DNA of 64,000 nucleotides from Komagataella phaffii GS115. Its lineage: Eukaryota; Ascomycota; Pichiomycetes; Pichiales; Pichiaceae. The stretch spans positions 248,001 through 312,000 of the forward strand of contig NC_012963.1 of NCBI RefSeq assembly GCF_000027005.1, in the 5' to 3' direction. The notes under the pieces were generated by a model that had not been told where the DNA came from, did no database searches, and worked only from the letters and a program-made list of their open reading frames with translations. Position numbers and translations under genes: made by a program. Every line of letters starts with the position of its first letter. Positions within the stretch are counted from its first letter, which is position 1. Shown here piece by piece: positions 31,801 through 42,045 of this stretch.

Positions 31801-34331
31801 GCTCTTTCTGAGAGCAATGAGACCTACGTCATTGAACTTTTACATTTGATTCAAGCAGTTTTATTAGATGAACATGAATTGTACAGAATCGAAGATCCAG
31901 TGCAATACTTTATTCAAATTCCTGTGTGTGATCTACTGTTATCAGTTGTTGAGCACAATGATTTTTCACGACCTGTCTGCAAAAAACTGAAGTTCTATTG
32001 AATTGGTTGATCCAGCGGGACGAGTCAATCATTGACTCATTGGTTGATTCTTTTGGTGAAAAGCACATTGAAAACTTTAAAAAATCTAAGGGATCTCAAG
32101 TTCTGGAGACTAAACGAGCTAAACAAAAGCGTTTAGCCAAGGAGAGACAAGAGAAGATCAAATCACGATTTGCTAAACAGCAAAAGTCTTTCATGAAGCA
32201 GAATTTGGACGCAAAAAAGAGTGCGGAACATGTAACTACACATTTATCCAAAGACAATGAAGGATTAGGTAGTTCCTCCCAGGACTCTTTTCATGAGTGC
32301 ATTCTTTGTCAACGTGCTCAGGAGGGCAACGAGATGTTTGGAATCCCTGCATATGTTGAAAAAGTTTCCACGTTTTGGGATTTTCAACCTAAGGATGAGT
32401 CAACCTATACGGAAAGATGCTTAACAACCATTGAAAATCAAATGAAACAATTGCATGAAGAAACGGATGCCAACAATGAGGTTAGAGAACATCTTTATTA
32501 TCAAAAAGATACTCCTGTAAAAAGCATGGCACCGATATCTTCAAGACACATTGTTAAGTCATGCGGGCACCACATGCATTATAAATGTTTTTCTGAGTTA
32601 CTAGAAAACAGCAGGAAGTTTAGCACTTGTCCGCTTTGTCGCTCTGCCATTAATGCTTTTGTTCCACAATTTGCCATGAAAAACGATGCTAGCCCTGCTT
32701 TTCAGGAGGCTGCTTCGAATATTAGTCACTTTGAAAAGTTGAATTTGAATCAAATTGTATCGAAATATCTTCTCAATGATTCCTTCTTGAAATTTATTGC
32801 GGAAGAAAGTAAGGACCAGTTCATGTATTTGAATGAGTTTAAAGACATTTTGAAAGACGCCCCAGATGCTTCTGACCACATGTTGAGTGAAGGGTTATTT
32901 CCCTCATTTTTGGCCATGTCAACATTATTGGGTAATACCCTAGCAAATACTGAAATTCGTCTCAGATTATCCCCCGAGAAGATTCCCCAGAAAGGAAACT
33001 TGAAGAGAAAAGATTCGGAATTAATAACCTCATTACTTCAATGTGTCTCGGTTATCTCAATCTTATTGAAACAATCTTATCCTGAAGAGCAGTATCTGTC
33101 TCCATTTTTGAATAAACCAAATTCATTAATTATTGATTTTGCCATTTCACTTCTACTTGGAAAAGAAGACTCACTTCAAGAAACTATTGTGGGCATTTAC
33201 AAGCAAACAATTCTGCATTCATTGAATTTACTATTGACTAACGTTGGAGATAATGAGCATTTCAGAAGGATGCTGAGCGGTGCAAACTCTATTATTAATG
33301 ATTCAGAACTGGCCATTTTCAAAAAGTTTGTGTCAACGGCCACTTTTACCTCTGATGTTTCATTCATTACTTGCAACGAACAATTATTGGTTGGACTGTA
33401 TATTCTTTTGGAGAAAACCACCACAGTGTATCTTAAACAGTTGTTTCTGATAATCAGCATGTGCAGACCCTTGGACTTATGCCTAAATCGTGACTACGAG
33501 AATTCCAATGATTACGACCACTATTTGTTTGGCCAACTGTGCAAATTTTTTAACCTTTCCAGTATAATCAGTTATTTGGGATCTGGAATTCCTGGTGGAA
33601 ACCTATTGGAGGAGCAAAATGATCTTATATTAAAAGGACAATCCACTCTCCCTTCAACAATTGAGTATCCAGGTCTCGTTTATCTTGTGAATTTGCCTAG
33701 AGAACTGAACACTTTTACTTTTTCAAAATATGACACCCAAGATGCAGTTAATCTAAACTTTTCTGTTTGTTTAACGTGTGGCAAAAGAGTGAAACATAGC
33801 GGTGATTCTGAAAATGAAATTGAAAACTTCCCTGGGTACAATGGTGTTCCTCTTACTTTGTTTCACCATCATAAGAATTGTCCTTTCTCTGGATATGGAG
33901 AAGCACAATGTATCTTCTTAACCCCAAAGTTGAATAAATTGACTGCCTTACTAAAGATTCAGCCTCCACGAGGAATTTCTGATCGCTCGCTATATCACAG
34001 TACATTTGCATTCCCATTGAGCAGCCCATATCTAACCACACATGGAGAGTCACATTCTGGTCATGGAGGCTTGATACGCAAAGCGTTCCTGAATAGAGAT
34101 CGATTTCGAAATCTGAATGAGCTATGGTTGGATGGTGAACTAGCTTTGTATATTTCCCGAAGCCTTGGGGATTCTCAAATTGTAGCGGAACCAATCAACC
34201 CTGTTATGATTACAATGCCGGGAGGTATTCAGGAGGCATTAAATCTTGCGTTCACCACTTTCCTCGGTGACCAAGAACCCGGGGATGATGACTTGGAAGA
34301 TTATGAGTATGACATACTGTTAAATAGATGA
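28804..34331 (+). CDS. UBR1: N-recognin E3 ubiquitin ligase Ubr1 with apparent frameshift
   Basis: About 1842 residues if joined. The UBR box (85-161: CPNYKHHGRPCARQF, CYECGFDETCVMCMHCF, GICDCGD) binds basic N-degrons; a ClpS-like domain near 245-290 (WNVVLWNDEFHNYDEAIDCI) binds bulky hydrophobic N-termini; the RING-H2 (CILCQRAQEG... CGHHMHYKCF... CPLCRSA) and the C-terminal autoinhibitory UBLC region with SGYGEAQCIFL follow. The intact RING and ClpS motifs favour Ubr1 over Ubr2. The first frame stops at 31999-32001; homologous sequence resumes in another frame just before it (EVLLNWLIQRDESIIDSLVD). One missing base at the A6 run 31981-31986 explains the break. Ubr1 with Rad6 runs the Arg/N-degron pathway and controls peptide import via Cup9. 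A 238-bp divergent promoter is shared with SHO1. Confidence 0.92.
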
Positions 34332-34387
34332 ATTTTATATGTATCTGCTTATCTATTTTATGAACATGATAGTTTAATTGCTATGAT

Positions 34388-37300
34388 TCAATCAAAACTG
34401 TGATCTTTGCGGAACGTGTCGTATAAACTTTTGAATATCACTCTGCCAGATTCATCTAATGATGAGTTGATGACCTGCAATTCCTCTTCTTTCAACGTTT
34501 GAAGAACGATAAACATGGCACTCTCCAGCTTTTGTTTACGCTCTTGTGTAGTAAAATTCATAGGATCCTTGATCTTTAGAGATACGTAATTTAGTACCAA
34601 AACGGGAAGATATGGCCTAATCGCTTCCTTTACTCTGTCAGAATGAATCACTAAACTTTGGGTTCCCGAGAGTTTGTTGGGAGGTTGGCACAAATTAGTG
34701 ACGACCCTTTCAAAAGCAACCGCAGAAGATTGCGACGTTTGCTTGAACAGGCATTTCAATTGGCAGATAACTGTCGTCAACAGTAGATGATCACGCCGGT
34801 ACAGTTTGGATCTATGGTAAATCAAAATGAATGAAAAAATATCTGAAGCTTTTACAAAGACCATTGAGGACCCGTTTTCCAAACTCGAATATACTCTGTT
34901 TAATAGAACCAATAGTTGTTCAATCAGATACGCAGTGAAAACCTTATTCGATCCAACTAATGATTTTTGGATGGCATTCAAGAAAATCAAGTTGCTTTCT
35001 TCCTCATTTGGATCGTACTGCGAAATGAATGATGACAATGATCTCGAGAGTAGAGTAGGGACGATTGGGGATTCGTTGGAGTTGTCAATAAAAGTTTGCA
35101 GTAAATTTATCAGTAATGGGTATTTGTCGTTCTTCTCTCCGAGTGACTTTATCACCAAATCAAAGCAATAGAAGAAGGCTTCATCATCTAAAGAAGATAC
35201 CCATTCTGTCAAATCAAATGACTCTGTTCCGACATTTAAATACAGGGCAAGAATGTGAATTGGACGAAAACAGTTGATTCTTATAGAAAGTTTGAGCAAG
35301 TCCAACAATCTAGGATCGGCAGGATCAACTCCTTTACTTCCTTCAATTATTAGTTTCTTCAATTTTGAGAATTCGTTACTTGGAAGTGGCAAATCAACTA
35401 AATACTTTGCATAGCGGACAATATCTGATCGAGCAACTTCAATGAATTTAGCATTTAGCTTCTGACTTGCAGAATCTTTCGAGTTTATAAGTACTGTGTG
35501 GGACACTTTGAACATTAGTGACTCGTCATGCAAATTTTGCTTCAGCAAGAAGGATGAAAGACTCTCGGTAAATTCGGATGTCTGATTAGAACATAGACTA
35601 CTCACCAAAGACAGAGCTTCGGCCGGAAACTGTGCAAATTTTTTGAATAACACTTTCAAGTTTGAAAGGTCAGAGAATGGTGACTCTATGATGGAATATT
35701 TTAGTAGTTTGACAGCAAGATTGATCGAAAGAATCTTCAATTTATCAGAGCCATTAATGCAAAGATCATTCAAAACTTTCAATATGTCTATTCTGTTTTG
35801 TTTGGAAAAAACTTGAATGGGAGCGGATTCAAAGAATTCAATGAAAACTTCGGGGTTTTCAAGGGATGAAGCACAGAAATACTCAAAAATGATATCCAAA
35901 ATTCTCTCTTGTTCGAAGAAAAATGGGTGAGCCTCAAAGAAGCAATTGCCTTTCAGCAAAATAGCTAGCAATTTTTTAATTTGGGAATTTGAAAAACAGA
36001 TTTCAATGATCTTAATCCACCTAAAAGAAATGAATGATACAAGAGAAGAATTAAAAGCACTTTTGGATTTGAGTTCCTTGGACAGCCATTTGAGATAGCG
36101 ACTGAATATTTTGGGGTTTTCAATAGAGGGGTCAATTTCAATAGCTTTGAAACATGTATAGAAATAATATTCATTCCTATCCTTGCAATGTATCAATGAC
36201 TTGAAGTCAACCTTGAGGTCTGCATCATATAAACACAGTAAGGTGTATCTCAATTCCCAAATACTTGGGTCTGTGAGCCATTTTGCAGTGAAAAGGACAT
36301 CAAATTTGGGTTTCAACTTATTGGCGTGACTGATAAATTGGTTCACTATAGTCATGTCATAAAGCCTATTGGTAATTATAAAGCACATTCCTTTTGCCAC
36401 CACGGTTAAAGGTACAATACGCTTGGCATCTAAAAGATGGTCAATGAGAGCATTCAACTGAAAAAATGAAAGTGTGTGAATATTGTCCGCTATGTCTTGC
36501 ATCAGACTTGAGTCCAGAAAACTTTTCTCTGCAACTCCCGATGTGGCTTGTAAACTCCATATTCTAATAAACCTGTCCAGTTCATTGGCATTGACAAAAG
36601 CAAGAGTGAGCGTTTTATTTAACGATGAAACATTGTCATTCAGTCTGTAGCAGGAAAATATATCGGCAGTACGATTCATGACAACTAGTGGATTCAACTT
36701 GCAGATAGTTTCAATGAGGATGAAGCTCTTCGTAGCTATAGAATCCAAAACCAACATATCCAAGACATAAGGCTCCAATGTTCTATTTCTCTTAATCAAC
36801 TCTTCTAGCATTTGTACCCTCATCTCTTGAGTGGAATAGTATCGAATCATGGAAGAATAGAGTTCATTTAAGTCTTGCATATCTTTAGTATTCTTCGACA
36901 GTTTATCCACCAAAAGACTTCCAAAAAATATAACGCCCTCGTTCACCGTTTGCCTATTATCAGAGTTATCAGTGGTGATTTGCTCAACGAAAGCTGTGAT
37001 ATGACTTTTTTTGCGTATAAGACGTATTTCTCAATCATTTCTTTAGTCATCTTACCTTGAGATATAGAATAGAGACGCAGGAGGTTTTCAAAACTTGATT
37101 TGAAAATTTCACCCGCTACTTTATCTTCTGTTTTCGTTCGCAGTGATGAGTAGTATCTAAAAACGGTATACTGGTGATCTTCGTTCATAGATATGAGACA
37201 CAAGCTGATGAAATACTTTAAAATCTTGACAGCATTTCTAGATCCAATAAACAGCTCATTGAGCAGTAATTCAAACACATCAAACACCTGATCAATCAAC

Positions 37301-37638
37301 TCCTTATCCAAAATGGTCTTTTCAACGATATCTTCGGCCACTTTACTTAACACTTCACTAGCTTTCAGATTTCTTAAGAGATTCTTGTTATCGCTTAGTT
37401 GATAGTATATTTCATGAAATAACTTCCAAACTCTCCAATTGTAGTGAAATTTTTCATTCTTGGGATCATTCAACCTGTCACACAATAGTTTAAAGATAAA
37501 AGTTTCTTTATCCGGCAGGTAGACTGGTAACTCATTGTTGATGAGTTTAGTCGACACATCTATGATTTCTTCGACAGTAGTATTTCTTCCGCGGAGATAT
37601 CGCGTGACTGCGTCAGAAGTTGTGAGTTTACCATTCAT
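34388..37638 (-). CDS. URB2: Nucleolar pre-60S factor Urb2/Npa2-like with apparent frameshift
   Basis: Two minus-strand frames overlap and together give about 1083 residues, near the 1174 of S. cerevisiae Urb2. The first (from ATG 37638) covers about 210 residues; the second continues (FVEQITTDNSDNRQTVNEGV, then FFGSLLVDKLSK) to a C-terminus (LDESGRVIFKSLYDTFRKD) that matches the Urb2/Npa2 C-terminal motif. The whole protein is a helical repeat solenoid without catalytic motifs. Urb2 acts with Urb1/Npa1, Dbp6 and Rsa3 in early 60S assembly. The break lies at the T7 run 37006-37012 (A7 on the coding strand); one more base makes the frame continuous (YAKKSHITAFVEQ). The family call rests mainly on length, solenoid nature and C-terminus. 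Confidence 0.75.
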
Positions 37639-38110
37639 ATTAATAGAAGGAGAAACACTTAGTAGCTGTCGTAGTCTGGGATTTACCTTGTGTCTCTAGG
37701 TGCAAAATAGAGTAGTTTTTCACTCTATACTTTTCGCCAGAAAGGAAAAAAAATAAAAAATATATGGTAGTGTCCAAACTCAAATGTAGGCTATACATAT
37801 CTCAACAATAGGGCCTTATCAGTTGAAGGCAGCTTAGTGGGAAGTAAATTAATTATCCGAGGCAGCAAGTTAAAAAAGGGGCAGGGGAGGGGGGTAGAAG
37901 GGAACTTCTTCCTAATCAATTAGTAGATCCACAACTATGAACTGATCTACTTCCAATAAAGTTTAATTCAGTAGTGAAGAATAAATATTACGTAAGAATT
38001 ATACTATAGGAAGCCGACGGGTTTCCGTGTTCTCACCCCACAAAACGTAGTGAATTACGTTTTTAATCTTGCCCGCCAACCGTCCAGTAGCAATTGAAGT
38101 CTGTAAAGGC
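37639..38110. promoter_or_regulatory. Divergent promoter URB2/CBM48 gene
   Basis: 472 bp. It contains a G-rich purine tract near 37877-37902 with AGGGG (stress-element-like) cores, and a TTACGTAA palindrome at 37988-37995, 116 bp before the CBM48 gene ATG. No gene is seen. Confidence 0.45.
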
Positions 38111-38944
38111 ATGAGCTATCTAATTATAAGCTTTGATAGTAGCACCAATATTGACGATGAGGTATCAATAACAGGATCCTTCAATCATTGGTCAGAGAAA
38201 TTACCACTCAAAAGGGACAATAAACACTGGGAGATCCATCTGGATCCGAAAGGGGTGACTGAGCCGTTGGTGTTTAAGTTTATCATAAAGTCGCCTGATG
38301 GTTCAGAAAACTGGTGCTGTTCAGATATGTATCAAAAAGTGACCGACGAGAGTGGAAATGAGAACAACGTTGTTGATGATCTTGAAAGGTTGCAAACCAA
38401 AGATCCCTCTACGGCAAGGACTGTTGAGGAGGAGCAAGAAGAGAAAGTGGATGGACATAGTGGTGAGCAAATTGTTGATGCAAAGAATGAAAAGGCTAAT
38501 AAGCCGGTAGACTCAGAATCAGAGTATGAAAATGACCAATCAAGTGTGCACAATAACACCGTTCAATCAACAGTTGATAATAAAGCAGAAGAATTTAACC
38601 CGTTCATTGACGAAGATTTTCAGCTGCATCCAACAAGCCCCCATAATTCGTCGTCCTCTAATACTGCTTCCAATCGATTGCCTCATCAGAATATCTCAAA
38701 TATGGTCCACATCTCGTCTATTAAGAACGGGACAACAACAAACGACCATGACCAGGAATCTCCTTCAGAGTCGCAGAATCCTCCTAAAACAGTGGCTAAA
38801 GTGTTCTATGCTTTTCCTTGGTTTTTCAAATTCCTCTTCTTGAGACTTTTTGGCTACTCAAATAATTATTTTAGCGTAAGACGATTTGTGGGGCAATTGT
38901 TTGGTTTCATTCATAAACCATCGGAGAATAACAACAGCGACTAG
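38111..38944 (+). CDS. CBM48/AMPK-beta glycogen-binding-like protein with hydrophobic C-terminus
   Basis: 277 residues from the ATG at 38111. Residues about 5-90 form an AMPK1-CBM-type domain (ISFDSS, VSITGSFNHWSEKLPLKRD, WEIHLDPKG, FKFIIKSPDGSENWCCSD), like those of yeast Mdg1/Crp1. The middle is acidic, low-complexity and Ser/Asn-rich. The last 45 residues hold an aromatic, hydrophobic stretch (VFYAFPWFFKFLFLRLFGY) followed by basic residues, which could be a membrane anchor or amphipathic helix. Mdg1/Crp1 affect G-protein/MAPK signalling and bind cruciform DNA; whether this protein binds glycogen is unknown. Family is clear, orthology is not. Confidence 0.78.
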   Translation: MSYLIISFDSSTNIDDEVSITGSFNHWSEKLPLKRDNKHWEIHLDPKGVTEPLVFKFIIKSPDGSENWCCSDMYQKVTDESGNENNVVDDLERLQTKDPSTARTVEEEQEEKVDGHSGEQIVDAKNEKANKPVDSESEYENDQSSVHNNTVQSTVDNKAEEFNPFIDEDFQLHPTSPHNSSSSNTASNRLPHQNISNMVHISSIKNGTTTNDHDQESPSESQNPPKTVAKVFYAFPWFFKFLFLRLFGYSNNYFSVRRFVGQLFGFIHKPSENNNSD

Positions 38945-39290
38945 TTGACTTTCCAGTGCACTCAATGTTCAATTGTCCCAAATTCTGAACAAGTCTCTTG
39001 ACTCTTTCCATTGGATCGATGTATTTGGACCGATTTACTGTCCCTGGTCTTCGATAATGATATATATCTGGCGTATAAAAAGTAAGGCAAAATGGCAGAC
39101 TATTACTCCTGTAGATTTTATCATATTGATTGATTTTTCAGAGCCTCGAAGATTAGGACTGAGGAGATCCATAGCTAATCATGATGGACCGAAACAGTGT
39201 ATTTACTATACCGATAACGGCTGAACTATCGTCTAACATGATGATAAGTTAATTAAGGCTTTCATTTTCAAAGAATTAGGGTTGGCTCTC
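38945..39290. other. Convergent intergenic region
   Basis: 346 bp between the stop of the CBM48 gene and the stop of the permease gene. A short non-ATG open frame (38973-39224) has no likeness to a protein family. Otherwise nothing is seen. Confidence 0.4.
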
Positions 39291-40897
39291 TCACCTACCA
39301 AATTTCTTTAGTTCAATATATCTGAATACCGGATATGTAACAGCAGTAAATCCAATAGCTAACCACATACCAAGATCAGCTCCATGGCTTCCAATCTTGG
39401 ATGCTATAGGTCCAATGTAGTAGACTTGGCACATTCCACAAATTGCTCCGACTACACCAAAACAAAACGCCAATGAAGAAGCAAATCCGTGAGTAAGCCT
39501 ATCCCGAGAAAGATAGATGTCAAAGTTGTAATATGGTCTGGATTTGCCCTCCAGAAGATCTTGCTTCTCTCCAGGAATGGTAGAGAACTCATATTGATAA
39601 AGTTTAATTAGAGTTTTGTTGGACCGGAAGATGACATTCTCTTCTAACAGTAAAGTGAAGTATATGGAAATCCAATACCCCAGCATTGGCAAGAAATTGG
39701 AAAGAATTGTGGCAAATTGGTCTCTACCAGCCAGAGAACAAACCATGAATATTACAACCATGACCACACTCAAGAACCATCTTGGAAAATATGAAAGTGG
39801 TCCACCTATCAGTTGCAGTTCCAATGCTCCAGAGTAGGTATTAATAATATTGTTTGTGATAAGTGAAAGGAAGAATATCACCAAAAGGAACATTCCAAAC
39901 CCATTCCAACGGGAAAAAATTTCATGCAATAATCCACCCAGTGAGTTGTTCGTATAAGCTTCCAACCACGGCTCATGAACAGTGGCCGCATTGCCAAGTA
40001 AGATCGACAGCACCGCTCCAGTAAACGAAGGTATCCAAATGGCAAAGAAGGTCATGAAAAATACGAATAGCTGGTTGGTGTTTTCTGGTAATAGTGTATA
40101 ATAATCACTAGCGCATCCTCCCCAAGTAGCTGTCACAGAAAAACCTAAAGCGAAAAATGATAAGAAGTTTCCTCTGATCGTCATAGTGTCCCCAATGGAT
40201 ACAGTGTTCAAGTAATTGGGGTATTCATTGGAGCCAATGATGTACAGGAGAATTAACACCGTGAACACTGGAATGGAGATAAGCGTCTCAGTATGCAAGA
40301 GAATTCTGATACCGAAAATGGCAATCACCAACGATATCATTGAGATAATCACAATGCCTATTTCTATGGGCAGTTTGTCATTGGAAACGCTGTACAGTAT
40401 TTGTCCCCCAAGGACGCAATTAGTCACACTCCAACCAACGAAACCGATAGCACTGATTAAAGCTGGGAACCTGACAGCCCAAGGACCAAAAAATAACCTA
40501 GCACTGACGATTTGACGTAGTCCTGACCTTGGTCCCATCGTACTACAATAGGCGGCTAAGAGACACCCCAATGTGCAAGATACTAATCCACTTATCATAC
40601 TATCTTTGAACCCCAGTCCAAAAATCAAAGGTCCTAAAAAAAACTGGACATAGAAGTTATACCACCACATCCTGATAACCACAGACCCATAACGTGAATG
40701 ATAATCCTCGTCATATTGGTCCGCCTTTGATCTGGAGAAACTCTTTCGATACCGGTGGATTCACCACCAAAGGAATCTAGCTTCTTGGAGACATAGTTGA
40801 GGCCGTTCAGTAACTTTGATACTGGACCCCTTTTCTCTGTCTCCGAGATTTTGCTATCCGTTTCTAACTCCAGATCACTGGAAGCTTTTTTTTCCAT
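39291..40897 (-). CDS. NCS1-family purine/cytosine-type permease with apparent frameshift
   Basis: Plasma-membrane proton symporter of the Fcy2 group, about 535 residues when joined. The N-terminal frame (ATG at 40895-40897) gives the cytosolic tail and the start of TM1 (GLWLSGCGGITSMSSFF), then hits TAG; the second frame continues LGPLIFGLGFKDSMISG and then STMGPRSGLRQIVSARLFFG, the signature loop of Fcy2-type carriers, FVGWSVTNCVLGGQILYSV and about ten further helices. The frames meet exactly at the A8 run 40636-40643 (T8 on the coding strand): one more T converts SSFF-stop into SSFFLGPL. Substrate could be purines, cytosine or a related base such as a vitamin B6 form; sequence does not decide. 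It lies convergent to the CBM48 gene and has a long upstream region. Confidence 0.85.
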
Positions 40898-42045
40898 TAT
40901 AGTGAAATTCTACTACTTTTGGGTCAAGTGATTGTAGTATGGGGAAAGACCTCTTATTATATAACCGCATCTAGCGACGACTCATCTCACCTTGCAGATC
41001 GGATTTGAAATTTTCTTGCGACTAAAACGGATAAATATTGGTTAGTGAACGCAATTTGCTTAATACCCGGTGATTAAACAGGCAATGATTAAAGCGAGTC
41101 ATGGCTACGGTTATGACTACCCCGATCTAACTCATTGCGAGACTTTTTTCCCGACTAAAGGGGTTCCTTTTTACAACGAACGAGTCATGGTAGGTTTGAA
41201 AGAGGCATATTTTTTGAAATAAGTAAGGGAAAGGGACTTGATAGGCTACGGGTGTCTGCGAGTAAACTGTACTGCAAATTAGTGAGTGCAATAGGTACGC
41301 CACCACTCTATCAAAGTTTCACTTATGACTGTCCATTTGATTTTACGATCAAAAGACCTGTCAAAGAAAGAAAAAGGGGACTCATAATCATCGGTTATCT
41401 GTTGTGTATGCGCATGGTAACTGGAGAAATCTCCTGATTTGATCTCCCAACTTTTGATTAACCGTTGTGGTCTGTTTTTCTCAGATGAAGTCAGGTTATC
41501 TAGCTTGGTTCAGGAAAAAAACTCAAAACTCTTCACTACGAAAGATCCTTAAAAAGCTTAAAAAAAGCTTAGCAGGCGTCAAAAAATAACGTCTCTTTGG
41601 CTCGAGCAGAGGAATGATCCAATTGGAAGTTGGACCCGCTCACCAACAAACAATCTCGTTGGCGTTTGAAATTAGGCTCTCGCCCCAACATCAATCTTCT
41701 TTGAGCACCTAAACGCTACACAAGCATCCATTTCATCTTCCCAGTAATTGACCTATTGATCAAACTCACAGGTCCGACATCGAACATCCAGCATCCACTG
41801 TTTTCTCCCTCTTTTCACACTACTACATCTCTGCACCCTCAGACGGTACGACATTTTGAATAATGTCGTGCATTTCGCTGTTGGTTAATGTTAGTGGATT
41901 GAAACATTATCACACATCGCCATCTCCTGATGTTAACAGTTGGTTCTTGTTTTACTACCCCTCCGCTTACTTTGCCGTCAGCAACCTTGGATCCATGGAG
42001 TGTTTTCTTCCTTTCTTTCTTTAATTTACGTCTCTCTTTCAGGCA
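40898..42045. promoter_or_regulatory. Long divergent promoter: permease and aminotransferase-like gene
   Basis: 1148 bp without a convincing gene, the longest gap in the window. It contains a direct repeat of CGAGTCATGG (41095-41104 and 41181-41190), close to the AP-1/Gcn4 core TGASTCA but with C at the first base; GATAA at about 41030; repeated AAGCTTAA/AAGCTTAG blocks at about 41556-41572; and pyrimidine-rich DNA (CTTTCTTTCTTT) before the ATG at 42046. A small open frame at 41252-41437 lacks support. Confidence 0.45.

Noticed and set aside
38973..39224. 83-codon plus-strand frame between convergent genes
   Set aside because: No ATG at its start and no recognisable motif.
41252..41437. 61-codon plus-strand frame in the long promoter
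   Set aside because: No ATG start, short, no family likeness.
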